Below are positions 1 through 7,637 of a stretch of DNA of 64,000 bases, piece by piece. The stretch spans positions 1 to 64,000 of the forward strand of contig JAFURM010000019.1 of the NCBI GenBank assembly GCA_017471925.1, given 5' to 3'. Source of the DNA: Bacteroides sp. GTDB taxonomy: Bacteria; Bacteroidota; Bacteroidia; Bacteroidales; Bacteroidaceae. The position numbers were made by a program, and so were the translations under genes. The notes under the pieces are model-generated. The model saw only the letters and a list, made by a program, of their open reading frames with translations, did not search any database and was not told where the DNA came from. Every line of letters begins with the position of its first letter. Position 1 is the first letter of the stretch.

Positions 1-41
1 ATATATATATATATTATATATAATAATAAAATATTATTTGT
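1..41. repeat. AT-dinucleotide-rich tract
   Basis: The window opens with a run of alternating A and T that degrades into a TA/AAT-rich stretch. It is a simple-sequence tract with no coding potential that I can support. Confidence 0.7.
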
Positions 42-127
42 ATATTTTGAACCTCTATTATCGCTTCTGTTTTCCCTCTCTTCCCTCGGCGCTTCTTCGC
101 CCTTGGCCCTATATGTGCTGTCTTAAA

Positions 128-158
128 TTGATAAATTGATAATTTGATAATTTGATGA
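128..158. repeat. Degenerate short tandem repeat (TTGATAAn units)
   Basis: About four imperfect 7-8 base units of the TTGATAA type lie head to tail. A 12-base piece at 130-141 (GATAAATTGATA) is found again inverted at 429-440. Such AT-rich degenerate repeats recur between genes here (see 36727-36810), so the inverted match may be chance. Apart from this tract, the stretch from 1 to 295 holds no gene I can support. Confidence 0.5.
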
Positions 159-295
159 AAGTGGATGTGCCCCTTGGGTGTGATACAAACTGAATGCAGA
201 GCCAAGCTTGCTTGAGCTATGCTGAGGCGATGGTGTTCTTGGGCGATGGGAGAAGCGTTTTTTTCATTATCCGTAAAACAAATATCCGCCAACAA

Positions 296-327
296 TTTGC
301 AGGTCTAAATATTTAGACCTACATTTG
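296..327 (+). promoter_or_regulatory. Bacteroidetes-type promoter with a palindrome filling the spacer
   Basis: TTTG at 296-299 and TACATTTG at 320-327 match the Bacteroidetes -33 and -7 boxes with a 20-base gap. Positions 301-320 form a perfect 20-bp palindrome, AGGTCTAAATATTTAGACCT, which occupies the spacer and shares one base with the -7 box. A dyad placed like this is a typical operator position: a bound protein would block polymerase, or twist the promoter as MerR-type regulators do. The nearest downstream gene is the ECF sigma factor at 512, which implies a leader of roughly 180 bases. The bound protein is not identifiable. Confidence 0.65.
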
Positions 328-511
328 CAAGACTCGAGCAACGCAAGGAACAAATCAGGCAATCTCTCCATCTGCCGGGACGGGAACTTATGGCCGTTTG
401 AGGCATCAATTTATCAATTTCATCAAAATATCAATTTATCTCCCCCACCCCTGTGATTTTTCACCGGCAGGTGCGACAAACAGAAGAAAACAAGAACAGA
501 CAGAGCCAAAG

Positions 512-1000
512 ATGGAGAACAACATGGAGCAGGAGTTCATGACCATGATACGGGAGTATGAACGGGTGATATATAAGGTGTGCTACCTGTACACCACCCC
601 CCACGTCACGCTGGGCGACCTCTATCAAGACGTGGTGCTGAACCTCTGGAAAGCCTTCCCCAAGTTTCGCGGAGAGTGCAAGACGTCCACCTGGGTCTAC
701 CGCATCGCGCTGAACACCTGCATCAGTTTCCTGCGCAAGGAGAAGAACATCCCCGAATTCATCACCCTGACCGGAGAGGCCGACCGCATGGAGGAAGACG
801 ACGAGACACAGGCCATGCTGAAACAGCTCTACCGCCTCATCAACAGGCTGGGACAGTTAGAGAAATCCATCGTGCTGCTCTACCTGGAAGAGAAAAGCTA
901 TGAAGAAATTGCGGAAATCACCGGCCTGACGCTGACCAACGTGGCCACCAAACTGAGCCGCATCAAGGACAAACTAAGAAAAATGAACAAGGAGGAATGA
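512..1000 (+). CDS. RNA polymerase sigma factor, sigma-70 family (ECF type)
   Basis: This 162-residue protein directs RNA polymerase to a specific promoter set. The N-terminal half carries region 2 (LYQDVVLNLWKAF and the STWVYRIALN stretch typical of ECF factors). The C-terminal part carries region 4, a helix-turn-helix around YEEIAEITGLTLTNVATKLSRI. The open frame extends back to 398, but that extension is low-complexity and lacks family similarity, so I place the start at 512 (524 is possible). The stop is followed one base later by the start of the next gene, which looks like its anti-sigma partner. The target promoters cannot be told from sequence. Confidence 0.88.
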   Translation: MENNMEQEFMTMIREYERVIYKVCYLYTTPHVTLGDLYQDVVLNLWKAFPKFRGECKTSTWVYRIALNTCISFLRKEKNIPEFITLTGEADRMEEDDETQAMLKQLYRLINRLGQLEKSIVLLYLEEKSYEEIAEITGLTLTNVATKLSRIKDKLRKMNKEE

Positions 1001-1001
1001 T

Positions 1002-1628
1002 ATGGAACTGGACGACCTGAAAAAGAATTGGAAGACACTGAACGAACAAATGCCGCAAAGACCCATCGCCGACGACGCACAGGTCATGGCCCTGATAGAG
1101 CGCTGCAAGGCCGGCACGGGAAAGAGCCTGCACAAGCTGGTGGGCGTGCAACGCCTGTCGCTCCTGCTGGGCGGAGGAGTGTTGCTCCTCTGGCTCATCC
1201 TGGGCATACTGGTCTACAGCCACATCACCGACGCAGAGCTGAGAGTCAAGATGCTGGCGGTGCTGCTCTTCATGGGAGCCACCGTGGTGATTGGCGGATG
1301 GTGGGACTATAAGTGCTACTGCTGGACGCGCGACACCCGGGTGGACGAGATGAGCGTCAGCGAGGTGAGCCGACGCATGGTGACCCTGCGCCGCTGGATG
1401 CGCAACGAGGTGTGGGCCATGTCCGTATGGGCCGTGCTCTTCAATGCGCTCTACTTCTGGATGATGGGCCTCCATCACGCACCCGCCACACTGCAGGCCA
1501 TCGTCATCGGGTGCTTCGTCATCATTGACTTCAGCGTCATCTACTTCATCTACAAAAAACTGATTTACAAGCACCTGAACAACATCAAAGCCAACATTGA
1601 AGAACTGGAAGACTTATGCAACGAATAA
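1002..1628 (+). CDS. Membrane protein, probable anti-sigma partner of the ECF factor
   Basis: 208 residues with a soluble, charged N-terminus of about 50 residues (starting MELDDLKKNWKTLNEQ), then two hydrophobic segments near residues 52-100 and two near 140-185, and a lysine/glutamate-rich tail. A short cytoplasmic N-terminal region followed by transmembrane helices, encoded directly after an ECF sigma factor, is the usual layout of a membrane anti-sigma factor. I see no named domain. An AGGAGG ribosome site lies inside the end of the sigma gene, indicating translational coupling. The 3' end overlaps the next gene by 13 bases. The anti-sigma role is inferred from position and topology. Confidence 0.65.
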   Translation: MELDDLKKNWKTLNEQMPQRPIADDAQVMALIERCKAGTGKSLHKLVGVQRLSLLLGGGVLLLWLILGILVYSHITDAELRVKMLAVLLFMGATVVIGGWWDYKCYCWTRDTRVDEMSVSEVSRRMVTLRRWMRNEVWAMSVWAVLFNALYFWMMGLHHAPATLQAIVIGCFVIIDFSVIYFIYKKLIYKHLNNIKANIEELEDLCNE

Positions 1629-2782
1629 CCCTCATCGTACTGCTCACCCTCTTTCTGCCCGACCTCTACATCTACCTGGCCCACCTGCGCCACTGTGGCG
1701 GCAAGCGATGGCTGCGCCTCCTCCACTGGCTGCCCTCCATCCTGCTGGCAGGCATATACCTCTACTACATCGCCCTTAGCGGCGAGAACACCCTCTCCCA
1801 TCACGCCCAGGGCATCGGCCGCCTGGCCATCGCCACCCTGCTCTTCGGAGCCTCCAAGGTGGCCTTCATGCTCTGCTCGCTGGCCGGAGTGCTTGTCCAT
1901 GCCCTGATGCGCCGCTGTCCGCGCCTGCCCTTCAACGTGGCAGGGATGCTGCTGGGGGCAACCATCTTCGGCTGCACGCTCTACGGCGCAACCATCGGCG
2001 TGGAGAGAGTGGAGGTGAAGGAAGTGCCCCTGCACCTGAGCAACCTGCCCGAGGGCTTCCGGGGCTATCGGGTGGTGCAACTCTCCGACCTGCACGTAGG
2101 CAGTTGGAAGGGCCATCCCGAAGTGATGGAAAAGATGGTGGAAAAGGTGAACGCCCTGCAGCCCGACCTGATTCTCTTCACGGGCGACCTGGTGAACCAG
2201 CGCAGCGACGAACTGCCCGAATTTGCCCCCATCCTCTCCCGTCTGAAGGCCAAGGACGGGGTCTACTCCGTGCTGGGCAACCACGACTATGGCGACTACT
2301 ACCGCTGGCCCTCGCCACAGGACAAGGCCGACAACATGGAGAGCCTGCTGAAGCAACAGGCCGACATGGGGTGGCACCTGCTGAACAACGAGCACGTCCT
2401 GCTGTACCGCGGGGGAGACACCATTGTCCTGGCAGGCGTGGAAAACGACGGCGAGCCACCCTTCTCCCAACATGCCGACCTGCAACGCACCATGCAGGGG
2501 ACCGACGGACGATTCTGCATCCTCATGAGCCACAACCCCACCCACTGGCGACGCGAGGTGCTGCCCCACGGAGGCATTGACCTCATGCTGGCCGGACACA
2601 CCCACGCCATGCAGTCGCAACTCTTCGGCCGCTCACTGGCCGCCCTGAAGTATCCCGAATGGTCGGGCCTCTACCGGGAAGAAGGGCGGATGCTCTATGT
2701 GAACGTGGGCATCGGTTATGTGGGACTGCCCTTCCGCTTCGGTGCCTGGCCGGAAATCACGCTGTTCACCCTCCAGGAATAG
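1616..2782 (+). CDS. Membrane-anchored metallophosphoesterase
   Basis: 388 residues. The N-terminal 130 or so residues contain about four transmembrane helices; the rest is a calcineurin-like phosphoesterase. All metal-binding motifs are present in order: QLSDLHVG (DxH), FTGDLVN (GDxx), LGNHDYG (GNHD), MSHNP and AGHTHAMQ (GHxH). The YaeI/YkuE-like branch of this family acts on lipid-linked phosphodiesters at the membrane, which fits the topology, but the substrate is not shown here. It overlaps the preceding gene by 13 bases, so all three genes are probably one transcript. Its last 67 bases overlap, tail to tail, the 3' end of the permease gene on the other strand. Confidence 0.85.
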   Translation: MQRITLIVLLTLFLPDLYIYLAHLRHCGGKRWLRLLHWLPSILLAGIYLYYIALSGENTLSHHAQGIGRLAIATLLFGASKVAFMLCSLAGVLVHALMRRCPRLPFNVAGMLLGATIFGCTLYGATIGVERVEVKEVPLHLSNLPEGFRGYRVVQLSDLHVGSWKGHPEVMEKMVEKVNALQPDLILFTGDLVNQRSDELPEFAPILSRLKAKDGVYSVLGNHDYGDYYRWPSPQDKADNMESLLKQQADMGWHLLNNEHVLLYRGGDTIVLAGVENDGEPPFSQHADLQRTMQGTDGRFCILMSHNPTHWRREVLPHGGIDLMLAGHTHAMQSQLFGRSLAALKYPEWSGLYREEGRMLYVNVGIGYVGLPFRFGAWPEITLFTLQE

Positions 2783-3933
2783 GCCAGCACCACCACAAAG
2801 GAGAGAAGCGGCACGATGAAGCTGAGCGACATGTTGCTCCAGTCGGCCACGGCACCCATCATCAGGGGACCCACCGCACCGCCGATGGGCGACATCATCA
2901 GGTAGGAAGAGGCACGCTTGGTGTGACGGCCCAGGCCGCGAAGGCTCAGGGCAAAGATGGTGGGAAACATGATGGCCTCGAAGGCATAGCCCAGGAAGAG
3001 GGCCACGAGCGACACGATGCCCACATGAAGCACCACCAGCGAAGTGGTGACCACCGTGCACACGGCACAGAAGAGCAGCACCTTCTCGGCAGGAATGCGC
3101 CGCATAATCCAGCTGCCCGCAAAGCGTCCGCACATGAAGAGCCCCAGGCCGCCGAAGGAGAGGATGATGGAGGCGTCACGGGCATTCATCCAGCCCTCCT
3201 CCACCACATAATTGATGAAGAAACTGTTGATGGAAATCTCCGCTATCTCATAGCAGAACAGGGCCACCACGCCAAAGACAAACAGCGGATGGGACCACAG
3301 GCCGCGACGCACGTCGCCGGCACTGTCCGCCTCTTCCTCATGGGCAATCTCGGGCAGGCGCACCCGTGAGAAGAGCAGGGCCACAGCCAGCACCACCACG
3401 CCCATCACCGCATAGGGGATGGAGACTCCGCTCTTCTCGTCCGAAAAGAGCAGCACACCGCCAATCAGCGGGCCGCAGATGCAGCCCAGGCCGTTGAACG
3501 ACTGAGCCAGGTTCAGGCGGCTGGCCGCCGTCTCCTTCTCGCCCAGCTCCGTCATGTAGGGGTTGGCCGCCGTCTCCAGAAACACCAGGCCGCAGGCGAT
3601 GACGAAGAGCGAGAAGAGGAAGAAGTTGAACGACATCCAGTGCTCGCCGGGGATGAACATCAGCGAGCCCAGGCCATAGAGCAGCAGGCCGAACACCACC
3701 CCCTTGCGGTAGCCGTGACGGCTGATGAAGAGGCCGGCAGGAATGGCCATCACGAAGTAGCCCAGGTAGAACATCACCTGCACCCAGGCCGAATGGGCAC
3801 GCGAAATCTCCATCACGTCCTGGAAATGCTTGTTCAACACATCGAGAATGGCATGGGCGAATCCCCACAGAAAAAACAACGAAGTTACGAGAATAAAGGG
3901 AGTGCGATACTCCTTCTTGACCAATTTTTGCAT
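2716..3933 (-). CDS. MFS sugar permease, FHS (fucose/glucose/galactose) family
   Basis: 405 residues with about twelve hydrophobic segments. The start (RTPFILVTSLFFLWGFAHAILDVLNKHFQ) and the LETAANPYMTELG motif are typical of the fucose:H+ symporter family (FucP/GluP), which imports monosaccharides with protons across the inner membrane. The C-terminus is hydrophilic and basic (GQAPKRKGSPT). The gene converges on the metallophosphoesterase and overlaps it by 67 bases. The exact sugar is not deducible; no fucose catabolic genes are nearby. I see no clear -33/-7 promoter in front of it. Confidence 0.87.
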   Translation of the reverse strand: MQKLVKKEYRTPFILVTSLFFLWGFAHAILDVLNKHFQDVMEISRAHSAWVQVMFYLGYFVMAIPAGLFISRHGYRKGVVFGLLLYGLGSLMFIPGEHWMSFNFFLFSLFVIACGLVFLETAANPYMTELGEKETAASRLNLAQSFNGLGCICGPLIGGVLLFSDEKSGVSIPYAVMGVVVLAVALLFSRVRLPEIAHEEEADSAGDVRRGLWSHPLFVFGVVALFCYEIAEISINSFFINYVVEEGWMNARDASIILSFGGLGLFMCGRFAGSWIMRRIPAEKVLLFCAVCTVVTTSLVVLHVGIVSLVALFLGYAFEAIMFPTIFALSLRGLGRHTKRASSYLMMSPIGGAVGPLMMGAVADWSNMSLSFIVPLLSFVVVLAYSWRVNSVISGQAPKRKGSPT

Positions 3934-4005
3934 GATTTTATCTATATCTTATCTGTTTTGCTTCAAGTTTCAGGCGGCAAAGATAAAGAATTCGCAAATT
4001 TCTCC

Positions 4006-4013
4006 TACCTTTG
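4006..4013 (+). promoter_or_regulatory. -7 box TACCTTTG for the acyltransferase gene
   Basis: TACCTTTG fits the Bacteroidetes -7 consensus TAnnTTTG and lies 22 bases before the acyltransferase start. No good -33 box is visible 18-21 bases upstream, so the call rests on the -7 box and its position alone. Confidence 0.45.
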
Positions 4014-4035
4014 TGCCAACAAAAACTTTGCTTTT

Positions 4036-4785
4036 ATGAAGATTCTATACGCTATCTATCAAATCTGCTTCGCCCTACCCCTGCTGCTGGTGCTCACCAT
4101 CCTCACCGCCATCGTCACCACCGTAGGCTCGCTGATAGGAGGAGCGCACGTCTGGGGCTACTATCCCGGCAAGGTGTGGTCGCAGCTCATCTGCATCCTG
4201 CTGCTCATCCCCGTCAAGGTGAAGGGACGGAAAAAGGTGCACAAGCACACCTCCTACGTCTTCGTGCCCAACCACCAAGGCTCCTTCGACATCTTCCTGA
4301 TATACGGCTACCTGGGCCGCAACTTCAAATGGATGATGAAGAAAAGCCTGCGCAAGATACCCTTCGTGGGCAAAGCCTGCCAAAGCGCCGGCCACATCTT
4401 CGTGGATCGCAGCAACCCCAAGAGCATCGTGGCCACCATGCGCCAGGCCGGCAAGTCACTGGTGAACGGCGTTTCGCTGGTGGTCTTCCCCGAGGGTGCC
4501 CGCACCCACACCGGCCACATGGGCAGCTTCAAGCGCGGAGCCTTCCAGCTGGCGGACGACCTGCAACTGCCCGTGGTGCCCGTCACCATCAACGGCTCTT
4601 TCCAGATACTGCCGCGCGACGGCAAGTGGATTCAGTGGCACCCCATGACCCTCACCATCCACGACCCCATCCCGCCCCAAGGCAAAGGCCCCGAAAACAT
4701 CAGGCTCACCATGCAGAAGGCCTATGAGGCCGTGGAGAGCGCACTGCCGCCCGAGTACAAGGGAGAGAACCATACCGCCAACTAA
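4036..4785 (+). CDS. plsC: 1-acyl-sn-glycerol-3-phosphate acyltransferase
   Basis: 249 residues, acylating lysophosphatidate to phosphatidate at the inner membrane in phospholipid synthesis. An N-terminal hydrophobic anchor covers about residues 1-62. The catalytic HX4D motif is HQGSFD at residues 80-85, the FVDRSNP block lies near 122-128, and the substrate-binding FPEGARTHTG motif at 151-160. The open frame runs back to 3640, but the region before 4036 is antisense to the permease and the start of the membrane anchor falls exactly at 4036, just behind a TACCTTTG box. The gene leads into the nucleotidyltransferase gene 17 bases further on. Confidence 0.9.
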   Translation: MKILYAIYQICFALPLLLVLTILTAIVTTVGSLIGGAHVWGYYPGKVWSQLICILLLIPVKVKGRKKVHKHTSYVFVPNHQGSFDIFLIYGYLGRNFKWMMKKSLRKIPFVGKACQSAGHIFVDRSNPKSIVATMRQAGKSLVNGVSLVVFPEGARTHTGHMGSFKRGAFQLADDLQLPVVPVTINGSFQILPRDGKWIQWHPMTLTIHDPIPPQGKGPENIRLTMQKAYEAVESALPPEYKGENHTAN

Positions 4786-4802
4786 ATCTGAAAACGCCAT
4801 CA

Positions 4803-5960
4803 ATGAAAGCCATAAGAAACAGTGGACTGAAGAGAAGCGAAGCCTTGCTGCTGGAGTTTCTGCGTGCCGCCCTGTGGGAAAAGCCGGCCGCCCCTGAAGC
4901 CTACACCGAAGGCACCATCGCCTGGAAGGAGCTGACGGAGCTGGCTGCCAAGCAGTCGGTGAAGGGCATGGTGTGTCACGTGGCCGGACTGCTGCCCGAA
5001 GCGCAGATGCCCCCGCGCGACCTGCGCCTGCAGATGCACTTCTACCTGCTGCGCAACGCCCAGACACACGACCTGCTGAACAAGCGGCTGGCTGAAGTGG
5101 TCACCCTCTGCAAGGAGCACGGCCTGCACCCCGTCCTGCTGAAAGGCCAGGGACTGGCCGCCAACTACCCCATCCCCACCCTGCGCCAGTGTGGCGACAT
5201 TGACCTCTACATCGGCCGGCAGGACTATGCCAAGGCGTGCGGCCTGATAGACGGACTGGTGGAGGAAAAGGCACGGGAGAAGGCCAGCGAAACCTTCAAG
5301 CACTATCACATCCGCTACAAAGAGGTGGACCTGGAGCTGCATGCCACCAGCGAAAGACTGAATCCGCCACGCTACGACCGCTTCTACCAGCGCTGGTCTG
5401 CCCGTCAGCTCAGCCCGAGATACGTCAGCCGCCTCACGTTCGAAGGCGTGGAGGTGGAGGTGCCGCCCGTGGAGTTCAACACCCTCTATATTTTCAGCCA
5501 CATCTGGCACCACTTCACCACCTCAGGCATCGGCCTGAGACAGCTGTGCGACTGGGTGCTCTACCTTCACCGCCATGCCGGGGAGATAGATGCCGACCGC
5601 TTGGAGTACAACCTGCTGCAGGTGGGGCTGATGCGCCCCTGGCGGATATTCGGCTGCCTGGCGGTGAGCTACCTGGGCCTGCCCCGCGAGGAGTTTCCCC
5701 AATACAAGGCCGGCTACGACCGCCTGGCACGCAAGGCCCTGAAGCGCATCATGCGCGAGGGCAACTTCGGCCGCGACCGCGACCTCTCCAAGAAGCGCCG
5801 CAGCATCTCCCACCCCATCATCCGGAAGATACACTCCCTGGGGTGTCACGCCCGACGCTTCATCGTCATGATGCCCTATTCGCCCACCTATGCCTGCCAC
5901 GACTTCCGCTACGTCCTGACCAACGGTATCAGCAGCCTATTCAAGGAGAGGAAGGCATGA
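4803..5960 (+). CDS. Nucleotidyltransferase-fold protein (uncharacterised NTP_transf_5-like)
   Basis: 385 residues. The LLKG motif at 112-115 followed by GDIDLYIG at 131-138 (acidic pair D132/D134) and a later DLELH segment form the nucleotidyltransferase signature of the family usually named 'nucleotidyltransferase family protein' (Pfam NTP_transf_5). Members often sit in peptide-modification or capsule loci next to ABC exporters; their substrates are mostly unknown. Here the stop codon overlaps the start of an ABC exporter gene by four bases (ATGA), so the two are translationally coupled. No precursor peptide or PqqD-like gene is visible alongside. The function is inferred only to the level of fold. 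Confidence 0.78.
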   Translation: MKAIRNSGLKRSEALLLEFLRAALWEKPAAPEAYTEGTIAWKELTELAAKQSVKGMVCHVAGLLPEAQMPPRDLRLQMHFYLLRNAQTHDLLNKRLAEVVTLCKEHGLHPVLLKGQGLAANYPIPTLRQCGDIDLYIGRQDYAKACGLIDGLVEEKAREKASETFKHYHIRYKEVDLELHATSERLNPPRYDRFYQRWSARQLSPRYVSRLTFEGVEVEVPPVEFNTLYIFSHIWHHFTTSGIGLRQLCDWVLYLHRHAGEIDADRLEYNLLQVGLMRPWRIFGCLAVSYLGLPREEFPQYKAGYDRLARKALKRIMREGNFGRDRDLSKKRRSISHPIIRKIHSLGCHARRFIVMMPYSPTYACHDFRYVLTNGISSLFKERKA

Positions 5961-7612
5961 ACAGCCCGCGCCACAGCCTCCGATGGGTCAACCGCCTGAT
6001 GACGGGCTTCCGCCACCGCCTGCTATGGGCCTGCCTGAACGGCACGGCACAGACGGCAGCCTCGCTGGCCTTCGTCTTCGTGTGCAAGCAACTGGTGGAC
6101 AACGCCACGGGGCGCAGCACGGACAGCATGGGGCTCCTGATTCTCCTGCTCGTGGCCACCCTGCTGGGGCAACTGCTCTTCTCGGGCCTGAACAACCACT
6201 TGGAGGGGAAAAACAAAATCATGCTGCAGAACCGCTCACGCCGACGGCTCTTCCGCTCGGTGATGCAAAGCCGCTGGGAGGGAAAAGAGAGCCTGCACAC
6301 GGGCGACACCATCAACCGCTTAGAAGAGGACATACGGGTCACGACCGAGTGCCTGTGCCACAACGTGCCCGCCGCCTTCACGGCCGCCGTGCAGCTGACG
6401 GCCGCCTCCTGCTTCCTCTTCATGATGGCCCCCATGCTGGTGGGCATCCTGCTGCTCGTGATGCCGCTGTGCATCCTGGCCGGGAAGTTCTACTTCAGGC
6501 GGATGAGGGCACTCACCGCACACATCCGCAGCAAGGACAGCCACATCCAGGCCCACCTGCAGGAGAACCTGCAACACCGCCTGCTGGTGCGCACCATGGG
6601 CTACACCGACCCCGCCCTGCAACAGCTGGACTCCCTGCAGAAGGAGCTGCACCACACCACCCTGCAACGCCTGCGCTTCACCACCACCTCGCGCACCGCC
6701 ATACAGTGCGGCTTCATGGCCGGCTACTCCATCGCCTTCCTGTGGGGCATCTTCGGGCTGAAGGACGGCAGCGTCACCTTCGGCATGATGACGGCCTTCC
6801 TGCAGCTGGTGGGACAGATTCAGCGACCCATCCTCAACCTGAGCCACCACCTGCCCGCCTTCGTGCAGGCCTTCACCTCGGTGGAGCGGCTCATGGAGCT
6901 ATCCCGACTGCCCCAGGAAGAGAGCGGCCCCGCCATACGCCTGCAAGGGGCACCGGGCATACGCATCGACCGGCTCACCTACGGCTATCCCGACCAGGAG
7001 ACGCCCGTCATCCGGGGACTGAGCCACCACTTCCCGCCGGGCAGCAGCACGGCCATCATGGGCCCCACCGGCATCGGCAAGAGCACCCTCATCCGCCTGC
7101 TGCTGGGCCTGCTGCAGCCACGCGAGGGAAGCATCACCCTCTATGACGGCCGGCAAGAGGCACCCGTCTCCCCACTGACCCGCATCAACTTCATGTATGT
7201 GCCCCAGGGCAACAGCCTGATGAGCGGCACCATCAGGCAGAACCTCCTCCTGGCCAATCCCGAAGCCACCGAAGAGGAGATGACGCAAGCCCTGCACACG
7301 GCCACGGCCGACTTTGTCCTCCGGCTGCCGCAAGGGTTAGACACGCCCTGCCACGAAAAGGGAAGCGGACTCAGCGAAGGGCAGGCCCAGCGCATAGCCA
7401 TCGCACGTGCCCTCCTCCACCCCGGCGGCATCCTCATCCTGGACGAAGCCTCGTCGGCCTTGGACAAGAGCACCGAGGAGACCCTCATCGAACGCCTCAT
7501 GACCCATACGGCGGGACGGAAGACGGTCATCTGGATTACCCATCGGGAGGCGGTGACCACACGGGTGGACAGCTGCCTGCGGATGGTATGCCCCCTACAG
7601 CCATTGACATAA
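5957..7612 (+). CDS. ABC transporter, fused permease and ATPase (exporter type)
   Basis: 551 residues. Residues 1 to about 310 form a six-helix ABC exporter membrane domain; the rest is the nucleotide-binding domain. Walker A is GPTGIGKST near residue 369, the signature motif is LSEGQ near 472 (E replacing the usual first G of LSGGQ), Walker B is ILILDEAS, the D-loop is SALD and the H-loop ITHRE. There is no N-terminal C39 peptidase domain, so any peptide cargo would not be cleaved by this protein. The start at 5957 is set by the ATGA overlap with the upstream nucleotidyltransferase-like gene; the frame is open further upstream without homology. Substrate unknown. Confidence 0.85.
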   Translation: MNSPRHSLRWVNRLMTGFRHRLLWACLNGTAQTAASLAFVFVCKQLVDNATGRSTDSMGLLILLLVATLLGQLLFSGLNNHLEGKNKIMLQNRSRRRLFRSVMQSRWEGKESLHTGDTINRLEEDIRVTTECLCHNVPAAFTAAVQLTAASCFLFMMAPMLVGILLLVMPLCILAGKFYFRRMRALTAHIRSKDSHIQAHLQENLQHRLLVRTMGYTDPALQQLDSLQKELHHTTLQRLRFTTTSRTAIQCGFMAGYSIAFLWGIFGLKDGSVTFGMMTAFLQLVGQIQRPILNLSHHLPAFVQAFTSVERLMELSRLPQEESGPAIRLQGAPGIRIDRLTYGYPDQETPVIRGLSHHFPPGSSTAIMGPTGIGKSTLIRLLLGLLQPREGSITLYDGRQEAPVSPLTRINFMYVPQGNSLMSGTIRQNLLLANPEATEEEMTQALHTATADFVLRLPQGLDTPCHEKGSGLSEGQAQRIAIARALLHPGGILILDEASSALDKSTEETLIERLMTHTAGRKTVIWITHREAVTTRVDSCLRMVCPLQPLT

Positions 7613-7637
7613 CCGACATAGCGAACAGAAACAAGCA

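Noticed and set aside
14-295. 93-codon minus-strand open frame at the window start
   Set aside because: It spans simple AT repeats, has low-complexity basic stretches and no recognisable domain or ribosome site.
5237-5956. 240-codon upstream extension of the ABC exporter frame
   Set aside because: It overlaps the nucleotidyltransferase gene out of frame and is Arg/Pro/His-rich; the ATGA overlap at 5957 gives a natural start.
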